A DNA stretch of 53,000 nucleotides from E44-bin88 sp050123275 (GCA_050123275.1 JASFHK010000011.1:1-53000), one strand, 5' to 3'. Counted from the stretch's first letter, positions 39,731 through 47,657 are shown. Numbers and translations: made by a program. Notes: generated by a model from the sequence alone, not told the origin.

Positions 39731-40729
39731 TTAGCCGGCGAGCAGCTCTTTCAGCTTCTCGGTGAAAGCGGGCAAAGCCTTCTTCCAGTCGCCGACCAGT
39801 CCGAAGCGGGCCTCACGGAAGATATTGGCTTCGGGGTCTTTGTTGATGGCGACGATAGTCTTGGAGCCGGAGCAGCCCGACATGTGCTGGCTGGAGCCGG
39901 AAAGGGCGATGGCCAGGTAAAGCTCGGGGGCCACGATTTTGCCGGTGAGCCCTATCTGGGCGCCCGCGGCCACCCACTCGTTGTCGCAGGGCGGGCGGGT
40001 AGCGCCCACGGCGCCCTTGAGCAGTTTGGCCAGCTCTTCGAGCTGGGTGAAGCCATCGGCGCTGCCGATGCCGCGACCGCCGCAAACGACGACCTCGGCG
40101 TCTTCGAGCCGGATGCCCTCTACCTTTTCGGCTACCTTCTCCACGACCTTGGTGCGGATTGCCGCCGGGTCGAGGCCGGCGTCAACGTTGACGATTTCAC
40201 CTTTGCGCCCGGCGTCGGGGGCTAAGGGTGTCATCGCCTTGGCCCTGACCGTGGCTATCTGGGGGAAAGCATCGGTGACGAAGACCGCCTGGGCGTTGCC
40301 GCCGTAAACGGGCTTGGTCTGGAGCAGCTTCTTGCTGCCCGAGTCTATGGCCAGCTCGGTGCAGCCCAGCGCCGCCGCCGTCTTGAGGCGGAAAGCCAGG
40401 CGGGGAGCCAGGTCGCGCCCGATGGCGGTCTGTCCCATCAGTATTATCTGGGGGGCCGCCTGGGTGGCCACTTTTTCCGCAGCGGCTACGTAGGAATCGG
40501 TCTGGTAGTCTTTGAGCTGGGCGTCGTCAACGACGTAAGCCTTGTCGGCGCCGTAGGCGATGGCCTCTTTGGCCACCTCGGCGACGCCGCTGCCGACCAG
40601 TACCGCCGCCAGCTCCTGGCCTAAGTCGTCGGCCAGTTTGCGGCCGCAGCCCAGCAGCTCGGTGGCGATTGCCGCCAGCTTGCCTTCTTTAATTTCACAA
40701 AAAACGAGAACGCCTTTATTTTCAGCCAT
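39731..40729 (-). CDS. etfA: Electron transfer flavoprotein alpha subunit
   Basis: EtfA carries the FAD of the ETF heterodimer, passing electrons between dehydrogenases and the quinone pool or a bifurcating partner. The 332-aa product has VFCEIKEGKLAAIATELLGC at the N-terminus and the FAD domain VVCGGRGIGSADGFTQLEEL, GAVGATRPPCDNEWVAAGAQ, QIGLTGKIVAPELYLAIALS and SKTIVAINKDPEANIFREAR. The two stretches just before SKTIVA (ALSGSSQHMSGC) fit the FAD-binding loop. It starts 10 nt after etfB and ends before a terminator. No associated dehydrogenase is visible. Confidence 0.94.
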   Translation of the reverse strand: MAENKGVLVFCEIKEGKLAAIATELLGCGRKLADDLGQELAAVLVGSGVAEVAKEAIAYGADKAYVVDDAQLKDYQTDSYVAAAEKVATQAAPQIILMGQTAIGRDLAPRLAFRLKTAAALGCTELAIDSGSKKLLQTKPVYGGNAQAVFVTDAFPQIATVRAKAMTPLAPDAGRKGEIVNVDAGLDPAAIRTKVVEKVAEKVEGIRLEDAEVVVCGGRGIGSADGFTQLEELAKLLKGAVGATRPPCDNEWVAAGAQIGLTGKIVAPELYLAIALSGSSQHMSGCSGSKTIVAINKDPEANIFREARFGLVGDWKKALPAFTEKLKELLAG

Positions 40730-40739
40730 GGCTTTACTC

Positions 40740-41540
40740 CTATAATACCTTTACTTCGCGTAGTTTTTCGGCCAGCTTGGCGCCGGCTTCCTCGGGGCTT
40801 TCGCCTTCGACCATTTCGCACTTGCCCTCGCGGACGGGCTGGAAGAGCTTTTGCAGCTTGAGGTGCCTTCCCTGAGCGCCTATCTGGGCGGCTTCGACGC
40901 CGATATCGGCGGGCTTCCAGATGACGGGTTCCTTTTTCTTGGCGCCCATGATGCCCTTGATGGTGGGGTAGCGGGGCTCGCCGATTTCGTTACTGACGGT
41001 GATGACGCAGGGCAGGGAGACCTCGATGACTTCGTAGCCTTCGTCGGTGACCCTTTCCACTTTGACCTTGTCGCCGGCGGGCTCGACCTTCTTCACCAGG
41101 GTGACGCTGGGCAGGCCCAGTATCTCGGCGATGCCGGAGCCGACCTGGCCCGCGTTCCAGTCGGAAGCCTCGCGGCCGCAGAAGATGATGTCGTATTCGC
41201 CTATCTTCTTGATGGCCATGGCCAGGGCGTAGGCGGTGGACCAGCTGTCGCCGTCGTCGAAGGCTTCGTCTTCGAGAAGAATAAGCTCGTCGGAGCCCAT
41301 CGCCAGCGGTTTCTTGACGATATCGCGGAGCTGGTTGGAGCCCATGCTTAAGGCGGTTACCTTGCCGCCCTGGGCGTCTTTAATCTTGAGCGCCGCCTCG
41401 ACGCCGTACTCGGCGTAGGGGTCGATGACGGGGGCTACCCCCTGAGGGGGGACGACCTTGTTGGCCGCAGCGTCAATCTTGAAACTGGCGGGTGGGGCTT
41501 CGGGGTCGATGACTTGCTTGATGCAGACAATCATGTTCAT
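40740..41540 (-). CDS. etfB: Electron transfer flavoprotein beta subunit
   Basis: EtfB forms the core partner of EtfA and holds AMP or a second FAD. From ATG 41540 (MNMIVCIKQVIDPEAPPASF) the product is 266 aa; the in-frame extension upstream is non-homologous and is rejected. Seen are VIDPYAEYGVEAALKIKDAQ, ALAMAIKKIGEYDIIFCGRE, EASDWNAGQVGSGIAEIL and a C-terminal recognition region. The GRE-x-SDWNAGQVG block is the family signature. An AGGAGG lies 12 nt before the start, a little far. Promoter at 41613-41641. Confidence 0.94.
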   Translation of the reverse strand: MNMIVCIKQVIDPEAPPASFKIDAAANKVVPPQGVAPVIDPYAEYGVEAALKIKDAQGGKVTALSMGSNQLRDIVKKPLAMGSDELILLEDEAFDDGDSWSTAYALAMAIKKIGEYDIIFCGREASDWNAGQVGSGIAEILGLPSVTLVKKVEPAGDKVKVERVTDEGYEVIEVSLPCVITVSNEIGEPRYPTIKGIMGAKKKEPVIWKPADIGVEAAQIGAQGRHLKLQKLFQPVREGKCEMVEGESPEEAGAKLAEKLREVKVL

Positions 41541-41612
41541 AAGGCTTAAGTTCCTCCTGTTTATTACCCTGAAAAAATGGCTTTCAAAAAAAGCCGGAAA
41601 GTCCAATTTACT

Positions 41613-41641
41613 AATTTAGCATCGTGGCTGGTATGTGTCAA
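41613..41641 (-). promoter_or_regulatory. Promoter of etfBA
   Basis: On the minus strand TTGACA (41641-41636), a 17-nt spacer and TAAATT (41618-41613). The -35 overlaps the last codon of the upstream MocA-like gene. Confidence 0.75.
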
Positions 41642-42210
41642 GGCTGGGCGGGGGGCGGGGTGTCGATATCGATGAGGATGCCCTCGCAGTCGACGGGTAC
41701 TTCGAGTACGTCGTCCTGATTTTCCTTGATGATTTCGCGCCCGCCGACGTCGCCCTTTAGTTTCGACAGCTGCGATTTATAGTTGCGGGCAAAGATGAGG
41801 GGGTGTCCCCGCTGGCCCTGATAGGTGGGGATAACGATGCCCTTGTTACCGTCGAAGGCGGCGGCAAGGCGGTCGATGGTGGCGCTGTCGACGTAGGGCT
41901 GGTCGGCCATGACCAGCATGACCGCTTCCGCCTGGCTGTCGATGAATTTAAGCCCGGCGGCGATGGAGGTGGCCATGCCCTGGCGGTAGAGGGGGTTGAC
42001 CACTATTTTAACGGGCCGGCCGGAGAGCCTTTTGGTGATGTCTTCGGCTTTATGCCCCAGCACGACGACGATATCGCTGATTTTGGAGCCGAGCAGGTGG
42101 GATAGCGTTTGTTCCAGTATGGTGCTGTCGCCCAGCGGCATGAGCTGCTTGAGCTTGCCCATGCGGCTGGCTTGTCCCGCCGCCAGCAGTATGGCCGAGA
42201 CCGAGTCCAT
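41638..42210 (-). CDS. MocA/MobA-like nucleotidyltransferase (molybdenum cofactor cytidylyltransferase family)
   Basis: The 190-aa product has the nucleotidyltransferase signature AILLAAGQASRMGKLKQLMP, VVVLGHKAEDITKRL, AVMLVMADQPYVDS and PTYQGQRGHPLIFARNY. This is the MocA/NTP_transf_3 pattern, which adds CMP or GMP to molybdopterin. The CoxL/xanthine dehydrogenase genes often found next to it are absent. The start overlaps the prmC stop by 1 nt, so it belongs to the prfA-prmC transcript. Confidence 0.88.
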   Translation of the reverse strand: MDSVSAILLAAGQASRMGKLKQLMPLGDSTILEQTLSHLLGSKISDIVVVLGHKAEDITKRLSGRPVKIVVNPLYRQGMATSIAAGLKFIDSQAEAVMLVMADQPYVDSATIDRLAAAFDGNKGIVIPTYQGQRGHPLIFARNYKSQLSKLKGDVGGREIIKENQDDVLEVPVDCEGILIDIDTPPPAQP

Positions 42211-43049
42211 TATCGGGCCACCTTGACTCTGGCCGGGCTTAAGGAGACCACCCGCTCAATGCCGGCTAAATCGGGGAATACCTCTATAATGCCGTCGGGG
42301 AAAAGGCTTTTCAGCAGACTTTGTACCGCGCCGCTTTGCCCGAGGCCTATCTCCAGCAGCATGGCGCCGTCGTCGGCGAGCTTGTCTTTCGCCTGCCGAC
42401 AGAGTTCGGCTATTACCTCCGTGCCCTGGTCGCCGCCGTCCAGAGCCAGCTTCGGCTCGAAGTTATCGGGGGCGATTTCGGCGCGGCGTACGTAGGGCAG
42501 GTTGGCCATGATTAAATCCACGGCTCCGGGCAGAGGCTCCAGCATGTCGCCTTGCAGCAGGCGTATGTTGTCCACAGCGTGCTTCTTGCAGTTGGCTCTG
42601 GCTACCTCAAGGGCCCGGGGGGAAATGTCGGTGGCGTAGACCTTCGCCTGCGGCAGTTCCAGGGCAATGGTTACGGCAATGGCGCCGCAGCCGGTGCCGA
42701 TGTCGGCGATGGCGTGCCGTTGACGTTCTTTGGCTATTTTCAGCGCCGTTTCGACGAGCAGTTCGCTCTCGGGGCGGGGAATCAGGGTGTGGCGGTTAAC
42801 GGAAAAGTCGCGCCCGTAGAACTCGCGGCGGCCGGTGATATAGGCCGAAGGCTCGCCTTTAAGGCGGCGTGTGATGAGAGTGCGGAATGCCTTTTCGTCT
42901 TCGGAGCTTAATTCATTATCGAGGTCTAAATAGAGCCGGGCGCGGTCTATTTTTAAAAGGTGGCGGAGCAGCAGCTCGGCTTCCAGCGGGGCGTCTTCGA
43001 TGTTTTTCAGGGCGTCCCGGGCCAGCGCGAGGGCGGCTTTGAGAGTCAC
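42210..43049 (-). CDS. prmC: Peptide chain release factor N5-glutamine methyltransferase PrmC
   Basis: PrmC methylates the GGQ glutamine of release factors. The 279-aa product has an N-terminal helical domain (EAELLLRHLLKIDRARLYLD), the SAM motif IADIGTGCGAIAVTIAL, and the catalytic NLPYV motif (MANLPYVRRAEI). The NPPY motif of the family is here NLPYV, an unusual substitution, although the fold is otherwise normal. It overlaps the prfA stop by 4 nt, the classic prfA-prmC pair. Confidence 0.92.
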   Translation of the reverse strand: MTLKAALALARDALKNIEDAPLEAELLLRHLLKIDRARLYLDLDNELSSEDEKAFRTLITRRLKGEPSAYITGRREFYGRDFSVNRHTLIPRPESELLVETALKIAKERQRHAIADIGTGCGAIAVTIALELPQAKVYATDISPRALEVARANCKKHAVDNIRLLQGDMLEPLPGAVDLIMANLPYVRRAEIAPDNFEPKLALDGGDQGTEVIAELCRQAKDKLADDGAMLLEIGLGQSGAVQSLLKSLFPDGIIEVFPDLAGIERVVSLSPARVKVAR

Positions 43050-44116
43050 GCCAGCTGCCTTTCCAGCTGTTTGGCCTGCTCGCTGGCGATAAGGGTATCG
43101 ATGAGCTCGTCGAGGTTGCCCTCCATGATGCGGGGCAGGTTGCGCAGGTTCTTCTCCAGGCGGTGGTCGGAAAGGCGGTCCTGGGGGAAGTTATAGGTGC
43201 GTATCTTCTCGGCGCGGTCGCCCGTGCCCACCTGGGAGCGGCGCTGCTGGGTGATGGCCTGCTCCTGCTTGTTGCGCTCTATTTCGAGGAGACGGGCGCG
43301 CAGCACCGACATCGCCTTGTTGCGGTTGCGGAGCTGGGAGCGCTCGTCCTGGCAGGTGGTGACGATGCCGGTGGGGAAGTGGGTGATGCGCACGGCGGTG
43401 GCTACCTTGTTCACGTTCTGGCCGCCGGCGCCGCCGCTGTGGAAGATATCGACGCGCAGGTCGTCGGGGTTGATATCCACCTCGACCTCTTCGGCCTGGG
43501 GCAGCACGGCTACCGTCGCCGTCGAGGTATGGAGACGGCCCGACGACTCGGTGGCGGGCACGCGCTGGACGCGGTGGACGCCGCGCTCGTACTTGAAGCG
43601 GCTGAAGGCGCCCTTGCCCCTGACCTCGAAGACAATCTCCTTGAAGCCGCCGATACCGCTCTCGTTGCTGTTGATAATTTCCACCTCCCAGCCCTTGGCT
43701 ATGGCGTAGCGGGAGTACATGCGGTAGAGGTCGGCGGCAAAGAGACCGGCCTCGTCGCCGCCGGCGCCCGCCCTGATTTCGATGATGATGTCGCGGTCGT
43801 CGTTGGCGTCCTTGGGCAGCAGGGCAAGCTTAAGCTCCTCTAAAAGCTTGGCCTGTTCCGCCTCCAGCTTGGCAATCTCCTGCTGCGCCATCTCGGCCAT
43901 CTCTTCGTCGAGCTTACCTTCGAGCATGGTGCGGGTGTCGGCCAGCTGTTTTTCCGTCTTCCGGTATTTCCTATAGGCGTTGACGGTGTCCTCAATGCCG
44001 GCGCGCTCCTGGGCCAGCGCCTGCGCCTTTTTCAGGTCGGTGGCGTTTTCGGGCCGGGCGATTTCCCGTTCCAGCTCTTGGTAGCGTTTTTCGATAGTTT
44101 TCAGTCTGTCCCACAT
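43046..44116 (-). CDS. prfA: Peptide chain release factor 1
   Basis: RF1 reads UAA/UAG stop codons. The 356-aa product has a helical N-terminus (LKTIEKRYQELEREIARPEN), the peptidyl-hydrolysis motif HSGGAGGQNVNKVATAVRI with GGQ, and the stop-codon PxT segment RVPATESSGRLHTSTATVAV. PrmC immediately downstream is its modifying enzyme. A TATAAT about 25 nt upstream of the ATG is a likely -10. Confidence 0.96.
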   Translation of the reverse strand: MWDRLKTIEKRYQELEREIARPENATDLKKAQALAQERAGIEDTVNAYRKYRKTEKQLADTRTMLEGKLDEEMAEMAQQEIAKLEAEQAKLLEELKLALLPKDANDDRDIIIEIRAGAGGDEAGLFAADLYRMYSRYAIAKGWEVEIINSNESGIGGFKEIVFEVRGKGAFSRFKYERGVHRVQRVPATESSGRLHTSTATVAVLPQAEEVEVDINPDDLRVDIFHSGGAGGQNVNKVATAVRITHFPTGIVTTCQDERSQLRNRNKAMSVLRARLLEIERNKQEQAITQQRRSQVGTGDRAEKIRTYNFPQDRLSDHRLEKNLRNLPRIMEGNLDELIDTLIASEQAKQLERQLA

Positions 44117-44178
44117 AACGGGTCTCCGCTAGGCAAAATTATAACACAGGCATGGAGAAAGGAAAAATGAGGGGCATC

Positions 44179-44207
44179 TTGACAGGCGGAAGTGGCGCTT
44201 GTATTAT
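44179..44207 (+). promoter_or_regulatory. Promoter of the 131-aa membrane protein
   Basis: TTGACA (44179-44184), a 17-nt spacer and TATTAT (44202-44207). A strong AAGGAGG precedes the start at 44264. Confidence 0.75.
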
Positions 44208-44263
44208 CAATTTCCCCACAGGTAACAGCCGTTTAAAAAACACCTTAAAAAAGGAGGCGAAAA

Positions 44264-44659
44264 ATGGCAGAGGCGAAAGAGAAACCGAAACAGAAGATGT
44301 CTCGGACGCAGAAGGTACTCGGTTTTATCGGGATGGCCGCCTTCAGTATCGGTCTGGTGCTGGCCATAATCTACGGGGTGATTTCCCGGAACGACGCCAG
44401 CGTAACCCTGGGGCTGGTCATTCTCGGCATCGTGGTCGGCTTCCTCAACATCACCCGCCGGGAGATGGTGCTCCTGCTCCTTACCGCGGTCGCCCTCATC
44501 GTGGTGGGCAAGCCCAGCTTTTCCCCGTTGAACGACCTGGTGGACGGATTAGGCACCAGCCTTAACGGCATCGTGAGCTATCTGGCTGTCTTCATGGCCC
44601 CGGCGGCGGTCATCACCGCGGTGCGCGCCATCTGGGCCGTGGCTCGCCCCGGAGATTAG
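44264..44659 (+). CDS. Small integral membrane protein, 131 aa
   Basis: A basic N-tail (AEAKEKPKQKMSRTQKV) is followed by four hydrophobic segments: VLGFIGMAAFSIGLVLAIIYG, VTLGLVILGIVVGFL, MVLLLLTAVALIVVG and IVSYLAVFMAPAAVITAVRAI. The order and the short RNDAS and NITRRE loops suggest an inner-membrane protein with cytoplasmic N-terminus. No family is recognised. The strong promoter and ribosome site support a real gene; a longer frame in another register overlapping it is a shadow. Confidence 0.7.
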   Translation: MAEAKEKPKQKMSRTQKVLGFIGMAAFSIGLVLAIIYGVISRNDASVTLGLVILGIVVGFLNITRREMVLLLLTAVALIVVGKPSFSPLNDLVDGLGTSLNGIVSYLAVFMAPAAVITAVRAIWAVARPGD

Positions 44660-44718
44660 CCGGCGGAATTAAGGAAATCGGTCGGGTGTTGGGGGGTTAC
44701 GCCGCACCGTCTCTCTGT

Positions 44719-44800
44719 TGTGCGTACGTATTGTTTTCCCACCCGGCGCCCACCCTATAGAGGTTAGACCTCTATATACTTCTTATTTGGGGGTTACGCC
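44719..44800. repeat. Dispersed repeat, copy D, most diverged hairpin sequence
   Basis: The left end is TGCGTACGTATTGTTTTCCC, and the core stem TATAGAGGT/ACCTCTATA is perfect across a 3-nt loop. Relative to copy C both arms changed in step (AAGGG to GAGG type), which keeps pairing. A GGGGTTACGCCGC segment precedes and follows the copy. Confidence 0.7.
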
Positions 44801-45277
44801 GCCCCGCCGGGCGGGCGCTATCTTGTAGCGGCGTTGCAGCGCGGGCAGGTCCAGGCGGTGGCTTACCGTGTTCAGCTTATTGGAGCTAAGCGGGGCCTTC
44901 GGCCTGGCTTTAGAGCCGTCGCTGTTCAGCCCGTAGCGGCGGCAGAGCGTGGGCAGGTCGACGACGTGGTGGGCGACATCGGCCCTGGTGTTAGCCATCG
45001 GCCAGCCGGAAAAAGTGTCGGCTTCCAGGCTGTGGCGGTAGAGCCTTACCTCACCAGGGAGACCGGGGCCGCCGGCGGCGTGGTCGCCGGAGCGTTTGAA
45101 CCAGGCATTCGGGGTTTCCAGAAGCAGGTTATCGGGGCCGGCATCGAACTGGCGGGAGAGGTAGCCCGCGGCCACCAAAAGCGCCACGCCCAAGGCCGTG
45201 GTGACCGGCTCCGGCAGGGCGACCAGGCCAATTCCCAGGCATCTGATGAAGTTGAGGTTGGTTTTGGGTGAGGGCAT
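44783..45277 (-). CDS. Hypothetical protein, 164 aa, with two internal DLPxLxRRY motifs
   Basis: No family is recognised. A short hydrophobic N-terminal segment (VTTALGVALLVAAGYLS) is followed by a polar region. Two similar motifs occur: HVVDLPTLCRRYGLN and, near the C-terminus, HRLDLPALQRRYKIA, about 40 residues apart. These suggest duplicated short peptides, perhaps recognition helices. The gene sits between copy D (left end) and an inverted copy of the repeat end at 45401, so it could be cargo of a repeat-bounded unit. A 145-residue plus-strand frame over the same region is judged a shadow. Confidence 0.5.
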   Translation of the reverse strand: MPSPKTNLNFIRCLGIGLVALPEPVTTALGVALLVAAGYLSRQFDAGPDNLLLETPNAWFKRSGDHAAGGPGLPGEVRLYRHSLEADTFSGWPMANTRADVAHHVVDLPTLCRRYGLNSDGSKARPKAPLSSNKLNTVSHRLDLPALQRRYKIAPARRGGVTPK

Positions 45278-45400
45278 ATATACCTGAAAAAACGTATCCT
45301 GGCCGTATCAAGTGCCAGTGATGTTCAACGAAAATTTGGGCGCGTAAAGATAAAATCTAAGGCTTTTGGGCGGTCGTTGTCAAGGGGGTTTGGGGCGGAA

Positions 45401-45427
45401 AAGGGGGGAGTGGGAAGAAAGACGTTG
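45401..45427 (-). repeat. Inverted fragment of the dispersed-repeat end
   Basis: On the minus strand it reads AACGTCTTTCTTCCCACTCC, matching the left end of copies A-D. No core follows it, so only the end is present, facing copy D across a 0.6-kb interval. Confidence 0.5.
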
Positions 45428-45479
45428 GGTGTGGAAAAGGGGTAATGGCTCCCCCTAGTTGACTTATTCCGCAACTATA

Positions 45480-45540
45480 AGCTTGAAATACAGTTCAAGC
45501 TATCAGAGTTGAAGCGATTGTTCGAAGTGTTCAAGTTATC
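45480..45540. other. Inverted repeat and iteron-like direct repeats at the edge of the AT-rich island
   Basis: AGCTTGAA (45480-45487) and TTCAAGCT (45494-45501) form an 8-bp stem with a 6-nt loop. GTTCAAGCTATC (45493), GTTGAAGCGATT (45508) and GTTCAAGTTATC (45529) are related direct repeats. This could be a replication origin or Rep-binding region for the initiator encoded at 46.5 kb, or simply an element boundary. Confidence 0.3.
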
Positions 45541-45652
45541 CCCCGTATAGGGACTTCCGGTCACAGATAGGCTTTTTTTGCCTTTTTTGACACTATAAAA
45601 AAGGGGGCGCAAAACTATTCTATCATAGCAACAAATGTGCTAAAATAAAATT

Positions 45653-46020
45653 AGGTGGATAAGTGTCCACGGTAAATTAAAAACTGAATAGCAAATGCAG
45701 AGCTGTTCCGAAGCCTAAAGTCTCCTCGCCGACTCCTCGGAAGGGAATCATATGAGGACTCCTTTAGGTTACGGCAGATGACTAGCCTCCGAGCCCAACA
45801 GGATACCGACAAGGCGAAGAAGGAATAGGCGTAAGCTCTCCCATCTGAACCGAGCACGGCTCCTGGAAATCAAGGTGAGCCTCATTTGAATTAGAAGCTC
45901 TGTCATCTGACAAAGACCGTTAGGCTTTGTTATGTTCTGCATTTTTATCAGTCTTAGCTGACTGATAAACGGTAAACCAAAAGGAGTAGCTGAAGCCTAA
46001 GGCTTCATACTCCTTTTTTT
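45653..46020 (+). ncRNA. Structured leader RNA or ncRNA, about 370 nt, ending in an intrinsic terminator
   Basis: An extended -10 (TGC-TAAAAT, 45641-45646) predicts a start near 45653, and no long ORF lies in the region. Perfect pairings include GTGGA/TCCAC (45655-45670), a closing helix AAATGCAGA (45693-45701) with TCTGCATTT (45936-45944), CCTAAAG/CTTTAGG with CCTC/GAGG inside (45714-45768), CAGATGAC/GTCATCTG (45775 with 45902), ACAAAG/CTTTGT (45910-45930) and TTATCAGT/ACTGATAA (45945-45968). It ends in the terminator at 45979-46020. GAAGCC occurs at 45710 and 45992 and both can pair with the terminator arm GGCTTC. It is not tmRNA, RNase P or SRP RNA by their usual signatures. It could be a free ncRNA or a cis-acting attenuator for the operon below. 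Confidence 0.6.
45979..46020 (+). terminator. Strong intrinsic terminator ending the leader RNA
   Basis: GGAGTA and GAAGCC pair with GGCTTC and TACTCC across a short loop, flanked by AAAA on the left and seven T on the right. The next ribosome site is only about 20 nt further on, as in attenuator-controlled operons. Confidence 0.9.
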
Positions 46021-46048
46021 GTTTTATATACGGTTTACAGGAAGAACA

Positions 46049-46207
46049 GTGATAAGGTCGGGAAACAAAGCACCGCCAGTAAAAGAGGATAACGTAGAGG
46101 CTGACAACGGGAGCGAAGAGCTACATGTTGGTGATAGGCTGTCTAAATTTTTTGAAATTCTGATAAGAATTGACCAGAGGCAAAAACGGGATGACAAGAA
46201 TAACTGA
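46049..46207 (+). CDS. Possible small protein, 52 aa, upstream of and overlapping the SpoVG-like gene
   Basis: A GTG at 46049 with AGGAAG just upstream opens VIRSGNKAPPVKEDNVEADN, a polar charged sequence that continues GSEELHVGDRLSKFFEIL and ends RQKRDDKNN. It overlaps the SpoVG start by 17 nt, which would couple translation. No family is recognised. An in-frame ATG at 46019 is inside the terminator T-run and is not used. Confidence 0.45.
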   Translation: MIRSGNKAPPVKEDNVEADNGSEELHVGDRLSKFFEILIRIDQRQKRDDKNN

Positions 46208-46487
46208 AGTTCAAGTAGCCCCGATAAAGCCGAAGGACGGGCTTGTCGCTTTCGCAAGCTTTGTACTGGATAACAGTCTCTATCTAGGCTCTGTTGGTAT
46301 TGCGACAAGGCTTCAAGGTGGTTACCGGCTTATTTATCCTACCAGACGAGTTGGTAGTAAAGATATAAACGTCTTTCATCCAATTAATAAGGCGTTCGCT
46401 CAGGTGGTTGAAGACGAAGTAATAAAGCATTTTGAAGATGTAGTGAACAAAAACAATGATAGACACGATTGTATTAACTCTCGATGA
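46191..46487 (+). CDS. SpoVG-family nucleic-acid-binding protein, 98 aa
   Basis: From ATG 46191 (MTRITEVQVAPIKPKDGLVA) the protein has the SpoVG fold pattern: AFASFVLDNSLYLGSVGIAT, GGYRLIYPTRRVGSKDINVF and HPINKAFAQVVEDEVIKHFE. SpoVG proteins bind RNA or DNA; divergent versions are common in mobile elements of anaerobes. An upstream TTG would add seven residues and is less likely. Its position after a structured leader RNA is notable. It overlaps the replication gene by 32 nt. Confidence 0.8.
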   Translation: MTRITEVQVAPIKPKDGLVAFASFVLDNSLYLGSVGIATRLQGGYRLIYPTRRVGSKDINVFHPINKAFAQVVEDEVIKHFEDVVNKNNDRHDCINSR

Positions 46488-47634
46488 TAATAGCTTCAGG
46501 ATTGTTGCACATGACAGGTTCAGTCCTTCTACAGAGGTATTATATAGCTTAAAAAACTTAACAAAACTTAACATTTTGGGCGGGCGGTCAAACATTAAGT
46601 GTGTGCAAAACCCAACTACTACCGAGTTAAGAGCCGGTAAGTATAAACCCAGGCTGACGGTTACTAAGAGGATAGGCAGGAACCGCCAGTATCAGATTGC
46701 CCTCAGAGTTGAGTTCTCAATACCTAAGCTCTTATACGGCAACAATTTTGATGAGTTAGAGGACGAAGACTTTAGCCTGGTCATCTCTAAATTGAAGCAG
46801 AGCCTTAGAGATATGGGTGTAATCGTCTCAGAGCCAGTTTTGGTAAATGCCCCAGTCTCTGCTATTCATTTCTCAAAGAATATCCCTCTTGTTGATTACA
46901 CAACGCCCTACACCTATTTAGAGCGACTATCCAGGATTAACCTTAACCAACGGCTAGACCTGAATCAAACAGACTTCCGGAATGAGGGGCATAGCCTGAA
47001 GTTTAGAGCTAACTCTTTTGAGGTGGCTTTTTACGATAAGATGAAGGACTTGGACAAGGTGAAGATTAGCGAAAAACGTGCTGAAGAGAATGAGAACGCT
47101 AGCCAAATCAAGCTCTTTGAGAAGCTGGAAATCAGCAAACCTTTCGAAGTCCTCAGAATGGAAGTAAGGCTGAATAGACGGCAAAAGCTAAGGCAGGTAT
47201 TGACGAAAGTGGGCATTGAGATAGAGCCTACCGTTCATGCGCTCTTTAGACGGGAAATCGCTCAAAAGGTGCTTCTTTACTATATGAGCGAAATAGAAAG
47301 AAGCTATCCCCCCATTCTTTTATATGACTACAAGGACGCTAAGACTTTTCTGTCGAATCTATTGATAAGCAATGGAAAAACAGGGAAAACGGGGCTTAGG
47401 AAGGCTTTGCAGATGCTAGGTGCCAGGGTAATTATTGAAGAAGTAGGGATAAGGGAGTTTAGAGAGATTACAAAAAAGCATGGCAGAGCTAATTGGTACA
47501 GGTTTAACAAAGAGATGGTAACGATGGGTGGTGTTCCGGAACAACAGCCGTTCGCAACTATCCGGCAATGCCTGAAAGAATTCAAGCCTCTAAAGCTTAT
47601 TGACTTTCAGAATAAACAGTGTACAATAGAGTAA
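46456..47634 (+). CDS. Phage/plasmid replication protein of the gene II/X-like type
   Basis: The 392-aa AT-rich protein begins MIDTIVLTLDDNSFRIV, an opening typical of phage/plasmid replication protein II/X (Phage_CRI-like) families. Later segments VLRMEVRLNRRQKLRQVLTK and a C-terminal HTH-like region (KTGLRKALQMLGARVIIEEV) fit an initiator, but no complete HUH plus Tyr nickase motif is obvious to me. The call is therefore a family-level guess. It is the central gene of the island after the SpoVG-like gene and before the excisionase-type protein. Confidence 0.6.
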   Translation: MIDTIVLTLDDNSFRIVAHDRFSPSTEVLYSLKNLTKLNILGGRSNIKCVQNPTTTELRAGKYKPRLTVTKRIGRNRQYQIALRVEFSIPKLLYGNNFDELEDEDFSLVISKLKQSLRDMGVIVSEPVLVNAPVSAIHFSKNIPLVDYTTPYTYLERLSRINLNQRLDLNQTDFRNEGHSLKFRANSFEVAFYDKMKDLDKVKISEKRAEENENASQIKLFEKLEISKPFEVLRMEVRLNRRQKLRQVLTKVGIEIEPTVHALFRREIAQKVLLYYMSEIERSYPPILLYDYKDAKTFLSNLLISNGKTGKTGLRKALQMLGARVIIEEVGIREFREITKKHGRANWYRFNKEMVTMGGVPEQQPFATIRQCLKEFKPLKLIDFQNKQCTIE

Positions 47635-47657
47635 AACATTGTAAAGAGTAATTGTTC

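Noticed and set aside
41541..41606. N-terminal extension of etfB to 41606
   Set aside because: The added residues are unlike EtfB, and the ribosome site lies before the ATG at 41540.
44834..45271. 145-residue plus-strand frame opposite the 164-aa gene
   Set aside because: It is Gly/Ala/Val-rich with no motif and no promoter, whereas the minus-strand frame has an internal duplicated motif and a hydrophobic N-terminus.
45653..46020. tmRNA, RNase P RNA, SRP RNA or group I/II intron as identity of the leader RNA
   Set aside because: No tRNA-like ends, no RNase P core boxes, no SRP Alu or S-domain motif and no intron domain V or P7-like core were seen.
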